Positions 39,453-47,697 of a stretch of DNA of 64,000 bases are shown piece by piece; position 1 is the first letter of the stretch; each line of letters begins with the position of its first letter. Under the pieces are notes generated by a model that ran no database searches, was not told the DNA's origin, and worked only from the letters and a program-made list of their open reading frames with translations. Location: positions 1-64,000 of IMG/VR virus record IMGVR_UViG_3300031673_000026, one strand, 5' to 3'. Source of the stretch: a virus. The position numbers and the translations under genes were made by a program.

Positions 39453-40021
39453 AAGTGCTAAGACGCATCGAGCCGCTGGAAGTCCAGGTAAGCGATTGTG
39501 GAAAATATTGCAACACTGCCTGCGGAGACTTTCTGTTCATCAAAGAGAAGTTCAATAAGTGTGGGCTCTACGATTGGAAACTCGACGTGAATTACACGAA
39601 AGGAAAAAGGAATTATAGGTGCCGTCCATGCATAGAGGATTTCGGTATGCCCTCTCAGGAGAAAAGCAGGCAGGAAGGGAGAGATGTGATTAGGGTTATT
39701 GCTGAAATTATCACCTTTATGCTGGATTGCTATGATGACACCACTGATCGGGCGGTAAATGAGCGATTCAAAGAAATGATAAGAATTGCAAAAGAGCACG
39801 GCATTGAAGGGTGCATCGAGATTACTGAGACCATAAGGGAGATTGAAGGCTGTGGCCTTGAAATTCCAGCCGTCAATGAGTACGTAGAAGAAAACATGAA
39901 GGCGGCAATGGAAGGTTTTAAGAAACTGGGGACATATTTAGACAGGTCGCTATTTCCACTTTATGTCATGGGAACATGGGGAAAAGATTCGGAGGCAAAA
40001 AATGAAAGACGGACTAAATGA
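39449..40021 (+). CDS. CxLY-family protein with helical extension
   Basis: A 190-residue protein. Residues 14-70 repeat the CxLY pattern ('YCNTACGDF', 'CGLYDWKL', 'RCRPCIEDFG'); residues 85-190 are helical and unrelated to the shorter relatives. Overlaps the next gene by 20 bases. Confidence 0.57.
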   Translation: MKVLRRIEPLEVQVSDCGKYCNTACGDFLFIKEKFNKCGLYDWKLDVNYTKGKRNYRCRPCIEDFGMPSQEKSRQEGRDVIRVIAEIITFMLDCYDDTTDRAVNERFKEMIRIAKEHGIEGCIEITETIREIEGCGLEIPAVNEYVEENMKAAMEGFKKLGTYLDRSLFPLYVMGTWGKDSEAKNERRTK

Positions 40022-40229
40022 GTGGAACCACGTCGCTGGCGGCGCCCCTGATTATGAGGCGATGTTGGCTGACGGCGAACACTGGATGGAGCGTGGCAAA
40101 TGTATAGGCTGCGGCGGCATGGCATGGCTCGACTGGAGAGGGATTTGTTACAATTGTGACCCAGGCCCCTGCAAGTGCGGAAACATGCTGGAATTAGGGC
40201 AAGAAAAGTGCTTCGAGTGTAGAAATTAA
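40002..40229 (+). CDS. Zinc-binding miniprotein
   Basis: A 75-residue protein: 'KCIGCGG', 'ICYNCDPGPCKCGNM', 'KCFECRN', eight Cys in CxxC-type pairs, probably two zinc sites. ATG at 40002 with GGAGG upstream. Confidence 0.57.
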   Translation: MKDGLNEWNHVAGGAPDYEAMLADGEHWMERGKCIGCGGMAWLDWRGICYNCDPGPCKCGNMLELGQEKCFECRN

Positions 40230-40246
40230 AAATAAAGGAGGAAAAT

Positions 40247-41077
40247 ATGAGTGGACTAACAAGAAGTAGAATATTCCAGGGCGACGGCAAAATAAACGAG
40301 GTAAAGGTGTACCAGTGGTCACCCGTGAAGGGGTGCGACTTCTTTCATAAGGAGTGCCCGGTAAACGATTGTTGGGCAGCCAAAGCCGCCCGATTACATG
40401 CGAAGCCATGGGCGGAATCCGAAAATCTTTACCGCGTAAACAAACTGGTAATGCCGGAAAGTAAGGATGCCTATGAAAATTTCAGAAGCTTCACCCCCCA
40501 GTTCCTTGAAAGTATGTTTGATAAAGATTTCCCGTCCGGGTCAATTATCCTGGTTGGTTGGCAATCGGATTTCGCCTGCTGGAAACCGGAATGGAAAAAG
40601 AGGGTGATCCAAAGAATTAAAGATGATAATATAGATGCAGCTATGCCCGGGGAAAAGCAAAACGTTTTCCTTTTCCTCTCTAAGTTCCCCGGGAAAGCTT
40701 ACGATATTGATATGCCGTCGAATTGCTGGAAGGGGTGGACGATTACCAGCCCTACCGATTATTGGTCAAATTTAGACCATAATTACTATAAGGGCGGTAA
40801 TAAAACCTTCATGTTTTTAGAGCCATTGATAAAAAATTTCTTTTTTGAATGTAGGGGTAAATTAACAGATTGGGTAATTGTTGGAGGGGAAACTGGCAAC
40901 AATGCGAGACCGCTAAAACCGGAAGGGATAGAAAGGATTGTCCATAATGCAAAGTCGCAAGGAATACCCTTATGGTTCAAGGGTTGGGGAAAACGTTTAC
41001 CGGCCGGTCAAGACTTTTCCGGCGACACTATTGACGGTAAGATTTACCACGAAACCCCGGATTGGTGGAAAAAATGA
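40247..41077 (+). CDS. DUF5131 (phage Gp37/Gp68) family protein
   Basis: A 276-residue protein matching DUF5131: 'YQWSPVKGC' then Cys-x6-Cys-x4-Cys-Trp-Ala ('CDFFHKECPVNDCWA'), 'FLFLSKFPG', 'MFLEPLIKNF', 'DWVIVGGETGNNARP' and 'PLWFKGWG'. The fold is radical-SAM-like, but the usual CxxxCxxC is absent and the chemistry is unknown. Common in phages near modification and replication genes. Confidence 0.85.
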   Translation: MSGLTRSRIFQGDGKINEVKVYQWSPVKGCDFFHKECPVNDCWAAKAARLHAKPWAESENLYRVNKLVMPESKDAYENFRSFTPQFLESMFDKDFPSGSIILVGWQSDFACWKPEWKKRVIQRIKDDNIDAAMPGEKQNVFLFLSKFPGKAYDIDMPSNCWKGWTITSPTDYWSNLDHNYYKGGNKTFMFLEPLIKNFFFECRGKLTDWVIVGGETGNNARPLKPEGIERIVHNAKSQGIPLWFKGWGKRLPAGQDFSGDTIDGKIYHETPDWWKK

Positions 41078-41412
41078 ACCACATCAAATTGCTGAAAAAT
41101 AACGACAAGCGTAACCTGGACGATGTCGAGTGGATTGGGGGGCTTGTAGAATTTTTGCTCGGAAATTGCCCGGATTCAATTCACCTCCCCAGGGGGCATC
41201 AGCCGAAAATGTCACTGAAAAAAGCAGAGGCAATCGTGTGGTATCTCCAGGAGCATTTCCCGGTATTGCCGGATAATATCGAATTTTGCCACAACTGTGG
41301 CGACCCGTACGACAGTTATGGAGACGGCCTGTATTGGGAGACCAAGGGAAGGCATTACTGTGGTTCTTGTATGTACCTGGTCCCTGAGAACTATGATCGC
41401 GGAAAAAGATAG
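41074..41412 (+). CDS. Protein with C-terminal zinc ribbon
   Basis: A 112-residue protein; the second half has 'CHNCGDPYDSYGDG' and 'HYCGSCMY'. ATG at 41074 overlaps the DUF5131 stop, so they are co-translated. Confidence 0.57.
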   Translation: MNHIKLLKNNDKRNLDDVEWIGGLVEFLLGNCPDSIHLPRGHQPKMSLKKAEAIVWYLQEHFPVLPDNIEFCHNCGDPYDSYGDGLYWETKGRHYCGSCMYLVPENYDRGKR

Positions 41413-41423
41413 AAGGAGAAAAC

Positions 41424-41681
41424 ATGTTAAGGATTACAAAAAACACGTTCCCGGTATACCCGGGCGTTGCACATGGCGAGCCAGGAGACCTTGTCCAATG
41501 GGAACAGGTTCGGGCAAACGATAGGGGCCTGGTAAGAAAAAAAGACGGCAGGTCCGTCTGGGGGCAATCAAGAAAAAGCCAACACGTAGACTTTCCGCCT
41601 GGAGTTGGGGTAATCGCGGAAAATAAAAAGCGCGGCTGGATAATGATATTAGAAAATGCTGGAAATGGAGAAGAAAAATGA
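41424..41681 (+). CDS. Small beta-rich protein
   Basis: An 85-residue protein ('YPGVAHGEPGDLVQWEQVRA'), beta-barrel-like composition. AAGGAG upstream. Function unknown. Confidence 0.52.
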   Translation: MLRITKNTFPVYPGVAHGEPGDLVQWEQVRANDRGLVRKKDGRSVWGQSRKSQHVDFPPGVGVIAENKKRGWIMILENAGNGEEK

Positions 41682-42451
41682 GACTGTCAAAAGAAAAAAA
41701 AGAGTTATTAAGGGAAATGGTTTATCATGGAAAGCGACTGTACAATGATAATCGCTGGTGGTGGATAGCTGATGAATTCAGTAAGGAAGGCGAATTCGAT
41801 AGGGAAAAGGACAAATTATACGTCACCATTAAGATGGCAAGGTACTTGTTGGAAAACAGCCTTGTCGAGTACGTGCATTACGCGGAAAACTATAAGGTCA
41901 CGATGTACGGGATAGAAGCTGTAGCAAACAAGAAGCTCGTTGCCCGGGCGGAACGGCTGCTAAAGAAAAAAAGTGAATCATTTCACCCGAAACGCCGCGT
42001 TTATTATCTTGTGTACGAAGATGAAGATGGCAGTGAAGTCGAAGAAGTGGAGCCGATAGAAGGGAGCGAGTTTTGCGAAGATTGCATTGATAAGGCCGAA
42101 GAGAAATACAAAGCAGAATATGCAAAAGAAAGCATAGTGCCGGATGATACAGATGCGTGTGATATCGACTACAGGCGGGATGACGGCGAAAGCGATAGAT
42201 TCATTTACTGCGCAGACTGCGGAAAGCTAATAATGCACCCCTTGCTGTTGAGCGACGATGAAATAAAATACTGGCTAAACGAAAGGGGTAAGGGGCCGGA
42301 CGGGGAACTTTTGCCACAAACGAAATATGACAGCCAGGACGCCTATATGCTTACCGAGATGCTGTATGATCACCCATGCGAAGAGTATACCCCGCTGTTA
42401 GAGGAGTTGGCCGCGAAAATAATCGAAGTAGAAAAAGGAAGTGGGAAATGA
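41678..42451 (+). CDS. Protein with two CxxC pairs, unknown function
   Basis: A 257-residue protein, the longest unknown in this operon. 'FCEDCIDKAEEKY' and 'IYCADCGKL' could form one ribbon; the N-terminal 80 residues look like a winged helix ('KKELLREMVYHG...', 'ARYLLENSLVEYVH'). 4-base overlaps with both neighbours. Confidence 0.57.
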   Translation: MRLSKEKKELLREMVYHGKRLYNDNRWWWIADEFSKEGEFDREKDKLYVTIKMARYLLENSLVEYVHYAENYKVTMYGIEAVANKKLVARAERLLKKKSESFHPKRRVYYLVYEDEDGSEVEEVEPIEGSEFCEDCIDKAEEKYKAEYAKESIVPDDTDACDIDYRRDDGESDRFIYCADCGKLIMHPLLLSDDEIKYWLNERGKGPDGELLPQTKYDSQDAYMLTEMLYDHPCEEYTPLLEELAAKIIEVEKGSGK

Positions 42452-42768
42452 TAGATAAGGAGTGCCCGAAGTGCAAATGGGAAAACATGGAATATATTGT
42501 AGTCGCAAACAATAAGGTGCTGCGCCGCTGCCGATGGTGCGGAACCATACAGTACTACGGCTCAGATTACAGTGAGGCCGGCAGGCTACCTCATTGCCAC
42601 ATATGGAAAGAATTCACAACTCCTCCTCCGGCACTTTCCACAATTCTGATCGTCTATCCGAATAACAGGGTAATTCTGGCGGCGAAAATTCATCCTGGCG
42701 CGACATGGGAACCTGAAATAAGGGCCGGGGTCAAGTGGCGGGAGGTTGCGTTTTTGCCGGAGTGGTGA
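42448..42768 (+). CDS. Zinc ribbon plus DUF551-like module
   Basis: A 106-residue protein: 'ECPKCKWEN' and 'RCRWCGT' form a ribbon; the second half ('TTPPPALSTILIVY' ... 'REVAFLPEW') resembles the DUF551 module. ATG at 42448 overlaps the previous stop. Confidence 0.57.
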   Translation: MIDKECPKCKWENMEYIVVANNKVLRRCRWCGTIQYYGSDYSEAGRLPHCHIWKEFTTPPPALSTILIVYPNNRVILAAKIHPGATWEPEIRAGVKWREVAFLPEW

Positions 42769-42783
42769 AAGGAGGAAATTTAA

Positions 42784-43038
42784 ATGAATCTAAAAAAAAT
42801 AGAGTGGGTTGCAGATGAGGAGGGAGCGGACGGATATATCGGGCCCCGTGAGCCTTGGAAGCACTTAAGGGTATGCCAAATCGTAAAAGAATACGGATGT
42901 TATAGCATAGTGCAGAAAATTACCTATTTGACTGAAAGGAAGGTCAAGGGGATATGCTTTAGTGAATTGGAAAATGCCAAAGAGCATTTTGAAAAAACGG
43001 TAATGAAGGATATCTTTGATATGTTTTTTGAGGAGTAG
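42784..43038 (+). CDS. Small protein of unknown function
   Basis: An 84-residue protein with AAGGAGG upstream; mixed alpha/beta, ends in a helix ('AKEHFEKTVMKDIFDMFFEE'). Function unknown. Confidence 0.53.
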   Translation: MNLKKIEWVADEEGADGYIGPREPWKHLRVCQIVKEYGCYSIVQKITYLTERKVKGICFSELENAKEHFEKTVMKDIFDMFFEE

Positions 43039-43053
43039 GAAAAGGAGGGTTAA

Positions 43054-43305
43054 ATGTGGATTCGTAAAATTTTTGAATGGGTAGTTTTGTTGTTTTGTGG
43101 AAACACCTACCGAAAAGATTGGAGGTACAAAACATGTGAAAGCTGTAATTTCAGGATGGGTGATTGCTGTCACTACGGACCGCCTGCGATGGTGGCGTAC
43201 GGCGGGGAAGTGGCATGGCCAGTATATCCGAAAGCAAACTTTAATAACGTCAATGGTTTTTTGGTTTATGTGAGCTCCTGCTCAAAGTGGAAGGAAAGAA
43301 AGTGA
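43054..43305 (+). CDS. Cys-rich small protein
   Basis: An 83-residue protein: a short hydrophobic start ('FEWVVLLFCG') and then 'TCESCNFRMGDCCHYGPP' and 'CSKW'. Resembles the phage proteins with C-x2-C ... CCHYGPP ... C spacing, of unknown role and possibly Fe-S binding. Confidence 0.55.
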   Translation: MWIRKIFEWVVLLFCGNTYRKDWRYKTCESCNFRMGDCCHYGPPAMVAYGGEVAWPVYPKANFNNVNGFLVYVSSCSKWKERK

Positions 43306-43433
43306 AATGCCCGTATTGTGATTCCGTACATGCTTATGCCTACATTATAGGTCAAGGACAGGAGTGCATTCTTTATCGATGCCCAATATGCTTGGAAGTT
43401 TTTAGGTGGGTGGAAAGGAAGGAGAAAAAATGA
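43302..43433 (+). CDS. 43-residue zinc-ribbon miniprotein
   Basis: GTG at 43302 overlaps the previous stop (GTGA) and the TGA overlaps the next ATG. 'CPYCDS' and 'RCPICLE' form a complete ribbon. Coupling on both sides supports it as a gene despite its size. Confidence 0.58.
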   Translation: MKCPYCDSVHAYAYIIGQGQECILYRCPICLEVFRWVERKEKK

Positions 43434-43801
43434 AATGCCCAACGTGCGAAAGTGAAAGGATTAACTTAAGGGTTGTTTGTGGGGCGATTAATCAACAGGC
43501 TTGCAAGATGTGTGGCACCATGTATACCATAAGGGAGGGGGAGGTAATCGATAGCGATATCCCCGATTATATGAGATGGCGGAATGCAGAGAGAGAGCCT
43601 TCCGTATCGGAAACGGAAATAATCGCAACTTCAAAACTTGCTGGGTCCGGGGAATATTGCACGGATATAGCGTGGTACAACGTGCATTCTAGTAATTTCG
43701 AGCGAGATACCTATGTGGGTGTGGCAATCGAATGGTGGCGGCCGTTAGGACCGATGCCGGAGAAAGGAGAAGAAAGTGGCAAGAAAAACGAATATTGTTG
43801 A
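43430..43801 (+). CDS. Zinc ribbon plus DUF551-like module
   Basis: A 123-residue protein: 'CPTCES' and 'ACKMCGT' ribbon, then 'EWWRPLGPMPEKGEE' typical of DUF551 ends. Its stop codon is part of the -35 box of the next promoter. Confidence 0.58.
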   Translation: MKCPTCESERINLRVVCGAINQQACKMCGTMYTIREGEVIDSDIPDYMRWRNAEREPSVSETEIIATSKLAGSGEYCTDIAWYNVHSSNFERDTYVGVAIEWWRPLGPMPEKGEESGKKNEYC

Positions 43802-43826
43802 CAAAAGCGAAAAATTGTTCTAACAT
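43798..43826 (+). promoter_or_regulatory. Leaderless promoter L3
   Basis: TTGACA (43798-43803), 17-base spacer, TAACAT (43821-43826), six bases, ATG at 43833. Preceded by TATTG. Heads the HTH / ParB / ABC-GNAT / TerS unit. Confidence 0.83.
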
Positions 43827-43832
43827 TACTAT

Positions 43833-44084
43833 ATGGAAGAAGAAATAACAGCACGCGACGGCACCAAGATAATCCCTGAAAGAGTTTATTATAAGCATGA
43901 GATAGCCGATATGTTTTGCGTCGGCAAGAGAACAGTCGAGCTGTGGATACGTGGCGCCGGACTTAGAGACTGGGATAACGGTGTACAGCGATATCTGAAG
44001 ACTACCTGGTTGGGCGGGAGTGTGGCCGTCAGGGGTAGGGATATAATAAATTTCGCAAGGGCAACGACGCGGAGAGAGCAATGA
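43833..44084 (+). CDS. Helix-turn-helix protein, leaderless, head of packaging unit
   Basis: An 83-residue protein. 'YYKHEIADMFCVGKRTVELWIRGAGL' (about 18-43) has the spacing of an excisionase/MerR-like helix-turn-helix. The ATG lies six bases after the -10, with no ribosome binding site. It overlaps the ParB-like gene by 4 bases. Could be a TerS-like DNA-binding factor or a regulator of its own promoter. Confidence 0.62.
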   Translation: MEEEITARDGTKIIPERVYYKHEIADMFCVGKRTVELWIRGAGLRDWDNGVQRYLKTTWLGGSVAVRGRDIINFARATTRREQ

Positions 44085-44713
44085 TAATTACAAATAGAGT
44101 TAACGGCCTGGAGCTTGTATACTGGAAAAAGCTAACCTGGCTCCAGATTAAAGGGGCTGAAGGCGGGGATACGGGACTCAAGGAGCTATATGAAAGGGAA
44201 GCAAAGCAATTAATGAAGTCCCTTGGTAAGCACAGCTTCGTGGACCCGTTCAAGGTTTGGAAGGACCCGAAAGGCAAAATGTGGATACTTGACGGACACC
44301 ATAGGCAGGCCATATTGGAAGAGGTATTGAAGCAAAACGGAACCGTACCGGACCTATTGCCCGCGGTATTTATCGATTGCCGGGACAGAAAGGAAGCCGG
44401 GGAATTGGTGTTGACGTTCACGGCGATTTATGCGAAGCCCACCGGGCAGGGTGTTACCAGGCATATGGAGGAGTTCGGATTGGAGCTAAGTGATATCGAC
44501 GACCTGTCATTGCCGGGAATAAATTTTGATGATTTCAAGAGTGAGTTTTTTGATGAGACGGGATTGCTGGGGGGGGCACCATCAGGTATCGACCAAAACA
44601 AGTTAAAAACAGAATTTGAAATTGTGGTGGAATGCCGGGATGAAGAAGAACAAGAAAGTATTTACAATAAATTGAAAGGGGACGGATATACATGCCGAAT
44701 TTTAACATTGTAA
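44081..44713 (+). CDS. ParB/Srx-like protein
   Basis: A 210-residue protein with 'ILDGHHRQAILEE' (DGHHR at 71-75), the ParB-type CTP/ATP-binding or nuclease motif. The C-terminal 60 residues are acidic and Gln/Glu-rich. It is joined to the ABC-GNAT gene by a 22-base overlap. ParB/Srx domains next to ABC ATPases with acetyltransferase domains have been proposed as phage DNA-modification systems. Confidence 0.72.
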   Translation: MIITNRVNGLELVYWKKLTWLQIKGAEGGDTGLKELYEREAKQLMKSLGKHSFVDPFKVWKDPKGKMWILDGHHRQAILEEVLKQNGTVPDLLPAVFIDCRDRKEAGELVLTFTAIYAKPTGQGVTRHMEEFGLELSDIDDLSLPGINFDDFKSEFFDETGLLGGAPSGIDQNKLKTEFEIVVECRDEEEQESIYNKLKGDGYTCRILTL

Positions 44714-45753
44714 GGAGAATTAAGCCAAGTGATTCGTTCCGGGTGAATTCGATAAAAGGGCAGTTTGATCTCAGTCTGGATGAGGTGGAAGAAAGGTTTA
44801 CCGGAGATATTGACATAGACGGTGCGGATTGGAATATTGGCCTTATATATGGAGCGAGCGGAACCGGAAAAACCACAATAGCAACGGAATTGTTTGGGGA
44901 GGGGTGCGTGTCTGAGTACGAATACAAGGAAAAGTCCATAATAGATGATATGCCGAAAAGCGTATCAACCGAGGACATAAGCAAATCTTTCAATTCTGTG
45001 GGCTTTTCGACTGTGTGGAGTTGGCTGAAGCCATACAGCGTCCTCTCAACCGGGGAAAAAATGAGGGTTAATTTATCCCGCGCTCTACTCAGCGATGCCG
45101 CCCTGATTGTTTTCGATGAATTCACAAGCGTTGTGAATCGTGAGGTGGCGAAGGCCGGGAGTTACGCCATATCCAAAGCAATAAGGAAACAAAAAAAGAA
45201 ATTCATCGCCGTTTCCTGTCATGATGACATCGTTGAGTGGTTAGGGCCGGACTGGACCCTATGCACGGACAATATGGAATTTTCAAGGAGGTCGGTTCGG
45301 CGACCTGAAATCAAGCTCGACATCTACCCGTCCGCCTACCGAAGATGGGCAACTTATAGGAAGTATCATTATATGAGCGAAAAACTGAATAAAGCGGCAA
45401 GGTGCTATGTGGCGAAAATAGGTAAGGTGGCGGTGGCGTTTGCTGCGGTGCTGCATTTGCCACACTGGAAAAGCAAAAATTTAAAGCGGCTCCACCGGAT
45501 GGTGGTGTTGCCCGATTACCAGGGATTGGGGATCGGGCATAAGTTCAATACTTTTTTGGCGGGGCATTACAAAGGGCTTGGATTTAGGTATGTGTTCACG
45601 TCTTCGAGCAAAGCGATGTTGAATTCAATAATCGGGGACAGAAACTGGGTGGTCAGGTCTAAGAAAAGGGGAATGGCCGGTGCGGTAAGCACTGTGGTAA
45701 TAAATAAAACGGCATCGAAAAGGTACACCTTTTCTTATGAGTACGTTGGTTAG
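44692..45753 (+). CDS. ABC ATPase fused to a GNAT acetyltransferase
   Basis: A 353-residue fusion. Residues 1-200 are a soluble ABC ATPase: Walker A 'GASGTGKTT' (54-62), signature 'LSTGEKMR' (118-125), Walker B 'ALIVFDE' (137-143), switch His177 ('SCHDD'). Residues 205-353 are a GNAT domain with the acetyl-CoA loop 'QGLGIG' (277-282). No transmembrane part, so not a transporter. Coupled to ParB-like and TerS genes. Substrate unknown; DNA base modification or a packaging-linked protein acetylation are the two main ideas. Confidence 0.82.
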   Translation: MPNFNIVRRIKPSDSFRVNSIKGQFDLSLDEVEERFTGDIDIDGADWNIGLIYGASGTGKTTIATELFGEGCVSEYEYKEKSIIDDMPKSVSTEDISKSFNSVGFSTVWSWLKPYSVLSTGEKMRVNLSRALLSDAALIVFDEFTSVVNREVAKAGSYAISKAIRKQKKKFIAVSCHDDIVEWLGPDWTLCTDNMEFSRRSVRRPEIKLDIYPSAYRRWATYRKYHYMSEKLNKAARCYVAKIGKVAVAFAAVLHLPHWKSKNLKRLHRMVVLPDYQGLGIGHKFNTFLAGHYKGLGFRYVFTSSSKAMLNSIIGDRNWVVRSKKRGMAGAVSTVVINKTASKRYTFSYEYVG

Positions 45754-45757
45754 TGTG

Positions 45758-46300
45758 ATGGCGACAAAGAAAAAAGCGGTTGAGGAAAAACAGAAAGCTG
45801 GAAAGCATACGAAATATAATGATGACTTCCCACTCCTCGCCGAACACTATGCCAGGCAGGACCTTAACGATGTTCAGATAGCGGAGAAGCTGGGGATTAA
45901 GAAAACTTCACTGTACCTATACCAAAGAAAGTACCCGGAATTTGCGGCGGCATTAAAGAGGGGAAAGGCCCCGGTGGACGCTGAAATCGTTAATGCGTTT
46001 TTCAAGAGGGCCAAGGGATACAAGTATACAGAGAAAAAAATAATTCGGCTTACGACTCCGGGTGAAATCAAGAAAGCGAAAGAAGCCGGACTAGAAGTAA
46101 AGGGTATTGTCATAAGGGTAGAGGAAACCGTTAAGGAGGTCGCACCGGATGTGTATGCCGGATGGAAACTGTTGTGTAACCGAATGCCGGGGTGGTTCCG
46201 CGATAAGGTCGAGCTGGAGCATAAAATTGAGAAAGAAACCCTCGCCGCTCTACTCCAGAGGGACCCGTTCGAGAATAAGGAGGATGGTAAAGATGAGTAA
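45758..46300 (+). CDS. terS: Terminase small subunit
   Basis: A 180-residue protein. N-terminal HTH ('NDVQIAEKLGIKKTSLYLYQ') then the typical TerS middle ('FFKRAKGYKYTEKKI') and C-terminal oligomer part. TerS binds the packaging start site and feeds TerL. The ATG at 45758 follows the previous stop by five bases (stop/restart); an ATG at 45737 is also possible. Unusual in being coupled to the ABC-GNAT gene. Confidence 0.8.
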   Translation: MATKKKAVEEKQKAGKHTKYNDDFPLLAEHYARQDLNDVQIAEKLGIKKTSLYLYQRKYPEFAAALKRGKAPVDAEIVNAFFKRAKGYKYTEKKIIRLTTPGEIKKAKEAGLEVKGIVIRVEETVKEVAPDVYAGWKLLCNRMPGWFRDKVELEHKIEKETLAALLQRDPFENKEDGKDE

Positions 46301-46490
46301 TGATGAAGGAAGAAAGAAGCGGTGTGACAATGAGTTGTATAAGTTTGAGGCAGGCGAAGAGCAACGCGATAAGATCATAGCCAATGAAAAGAAGTGGATG
46401 AAGCGAAATATCCCGCCGTATATGGCGAAGGTTTCCGGCAAATTCGTTGATGCAGGCCCCGGACCATTCTGGCTAAAAAACAGGGATTAA
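46293..46490 (+). CDS. Small basic protein
   Basis: A 65-residue Lys-rich protein; ATG at 46293 overlaps the TerS stop, with GGAGG upstream. 'WMKRNIPPYMAKVSG' is the most conserved-looking part. Function unknown. Confidence 0.52.
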   Translation: MSNDEGRKKRCDNELYKFEAGEEQRDKIIANEKKWMKRNIPPYMAKVSGKFVDAGPGPFWLKNRD

Positions 46491-46606
46491 GTGATATGAA
46501 AGCGATTACAGAACACGAAGCTGAATATAGTTTTGCCGGTATTGATTTTGCCGATGGTGAAGCGAAGACAGTGTTTTGTATAATCTCCCGCATAAAGGAG
46601 GGGGCC

Positions 46607-47422
46607 ATGAAAATAAATGAAGCTGGCGTCAAAGCTATAAGCCAACTGAAAGCAATCGCGGTACATGCGAGGCCAGAGGATATAGACAAGTATTGCTTCC
46701 CGCTAAACTTAGCGATGAGAAAATTCGGCATTGATACCCCGTTAAGAAAGGCCCATTTCCTTGCACAGGTGATTCATGAAAGCGGGCACTTCCGGTATGT
46801 CGAAGAAAATCTTAATTATAGCGCAGGGGCTCTTCGCATGGTATTTCGGAAGTATTTTCCTGTGGATGCGATGGCGGAGAAATATGCCGGGCAACCGGAA
46901 GCAATCGCTAACAGGGTGTACGCGAACCGGATGGAGAACGGGGATGAGAGGAGTGGTGATGGCTGGAGGTATAGGGGGCGGGGATTGATACAGTTGACCG
47001 GGAGGAGGAACTATCGAAGGTGCGGCAATGGTATAGGCGCTAATTTAGAAGATTACCCGGACGTGGTCGCAGAGAACACGTTTTATGCGGTCACAGCGTC
47101 AGCCTGGTATTGGAGAGATAATAACCTGAACTGGTTCGCCGACAAGGACGATATCGAGGAGGTAACCAGGGCTATAAATGGCGGGCTTAATGGGTTACGG
47201 GGCAGGCATGTACTGTTGGAAAAGGCAAAGAAAGTAATCGTAGAAGAGCAAAGGGAAATAATACGGGAGATGTTAGGCGCCGTGGGCAATATAGGTATAA
47301 CTGTCGAAGATTTAGAAAAAAAGCAACGGGAGCTAAACACGGAATGGAACAAGGTGCGTGGGTATGAGGAAAGCGCAACGATGAGGATGGGAAAAGCGGC
47401 GCAAGGATGGCGGAAAGCATGA
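46607..47422 (+). CDS. GH19-type endolysin
   Basis: A 271-residue muralytic enzyme. 'LAQVIHESGHFRYVEENLNYS' region gives Glu58 (acid) and the EEN element; 'GRGLIQLTGRRNY' is the substrate groove. Both are hallmarks of phage GH19 lysozymes. A C-terminal ~70-residue charged coiled coil is extra. ATG at 46607 follows AAGGAGGGGG; an in-frame ATG at 46496 has no such site. Sits between TerS and TerL, away from the holin-like gene. Confidence 0.82.
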   Translation: MKINEAGVKAISQLKAIAVHARPEDIDKYCFPLNLAMRKFGIDTPLRKAHFLAQVIHESGHFRYVEENLNYSAGALRMVFRKYFPVDAMAEKYAGQPEAIANRVYANRMENGDERSGDGWRYRGRGLIQLTGRRNYRRCGNGIGANLEDYPDVVAENTFYAVTASAWYWRDNNLNWFADKDDIEEVTRAINGGLNGLRGRHVLLEKAKKVIVEEQREIIREMLGAVGNIGITVEDLEKKQRELNTEWNKVRGYEESATMRMGKAAQGWRKA

Positions 47423-47508
47423 GGGGCGATGGGCGGCTCGCTAATGGTGGAGATTTTTTTATTTGCAAGAGCCAAGAAAGCAATCATAGAGGAGTAAGAG
47501 GAAACAAA

Positions 47509-47682
47509 ATGAAAACATATGAACAGCAAAAAGAAGAGAACGCGGCGGAAATAATGCGGCAAATGAGCGGTGAGTACGTGCAATTTGAATACGTTACCGA
47601 GGATACGAGAAAGAAGAAACGGGAACTCGATGCCTTGTGGGAAGCGATACAAAGGCATAGGGAAAGGAATGGCCTTGTTTAG
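47509..47682 (+). CDS. 57-residue charged protein
   Basis: ATG at 47509 with GAGGAAAC upstream. Almost entirely charged and helical ('KKRELDALWEAIQRHRERNG'). Its relation to packaging is only positional. Confidence 0.48.
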   Translation: MKTYEQQKEENAAEIMRQMSGEYVQFEYVTEDTRKKKRELDALWEAIQRHRERNGLV

Positions 47683-47697
47683 CAGTGTCAATGGCGT

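Noticed and set aside
44692-45753. ABC transporter
   Set aside because: No transmembrane segments or partner permease; the second half is a GNAT domain.
46496-46606. N-terminal extension of the endolysin
   Set aside because: The ATG at 46496 has no ribosome binding site, while 46607 follows AAGGAGGGGG; the extra 37 residues are not part of the GH19 fold.
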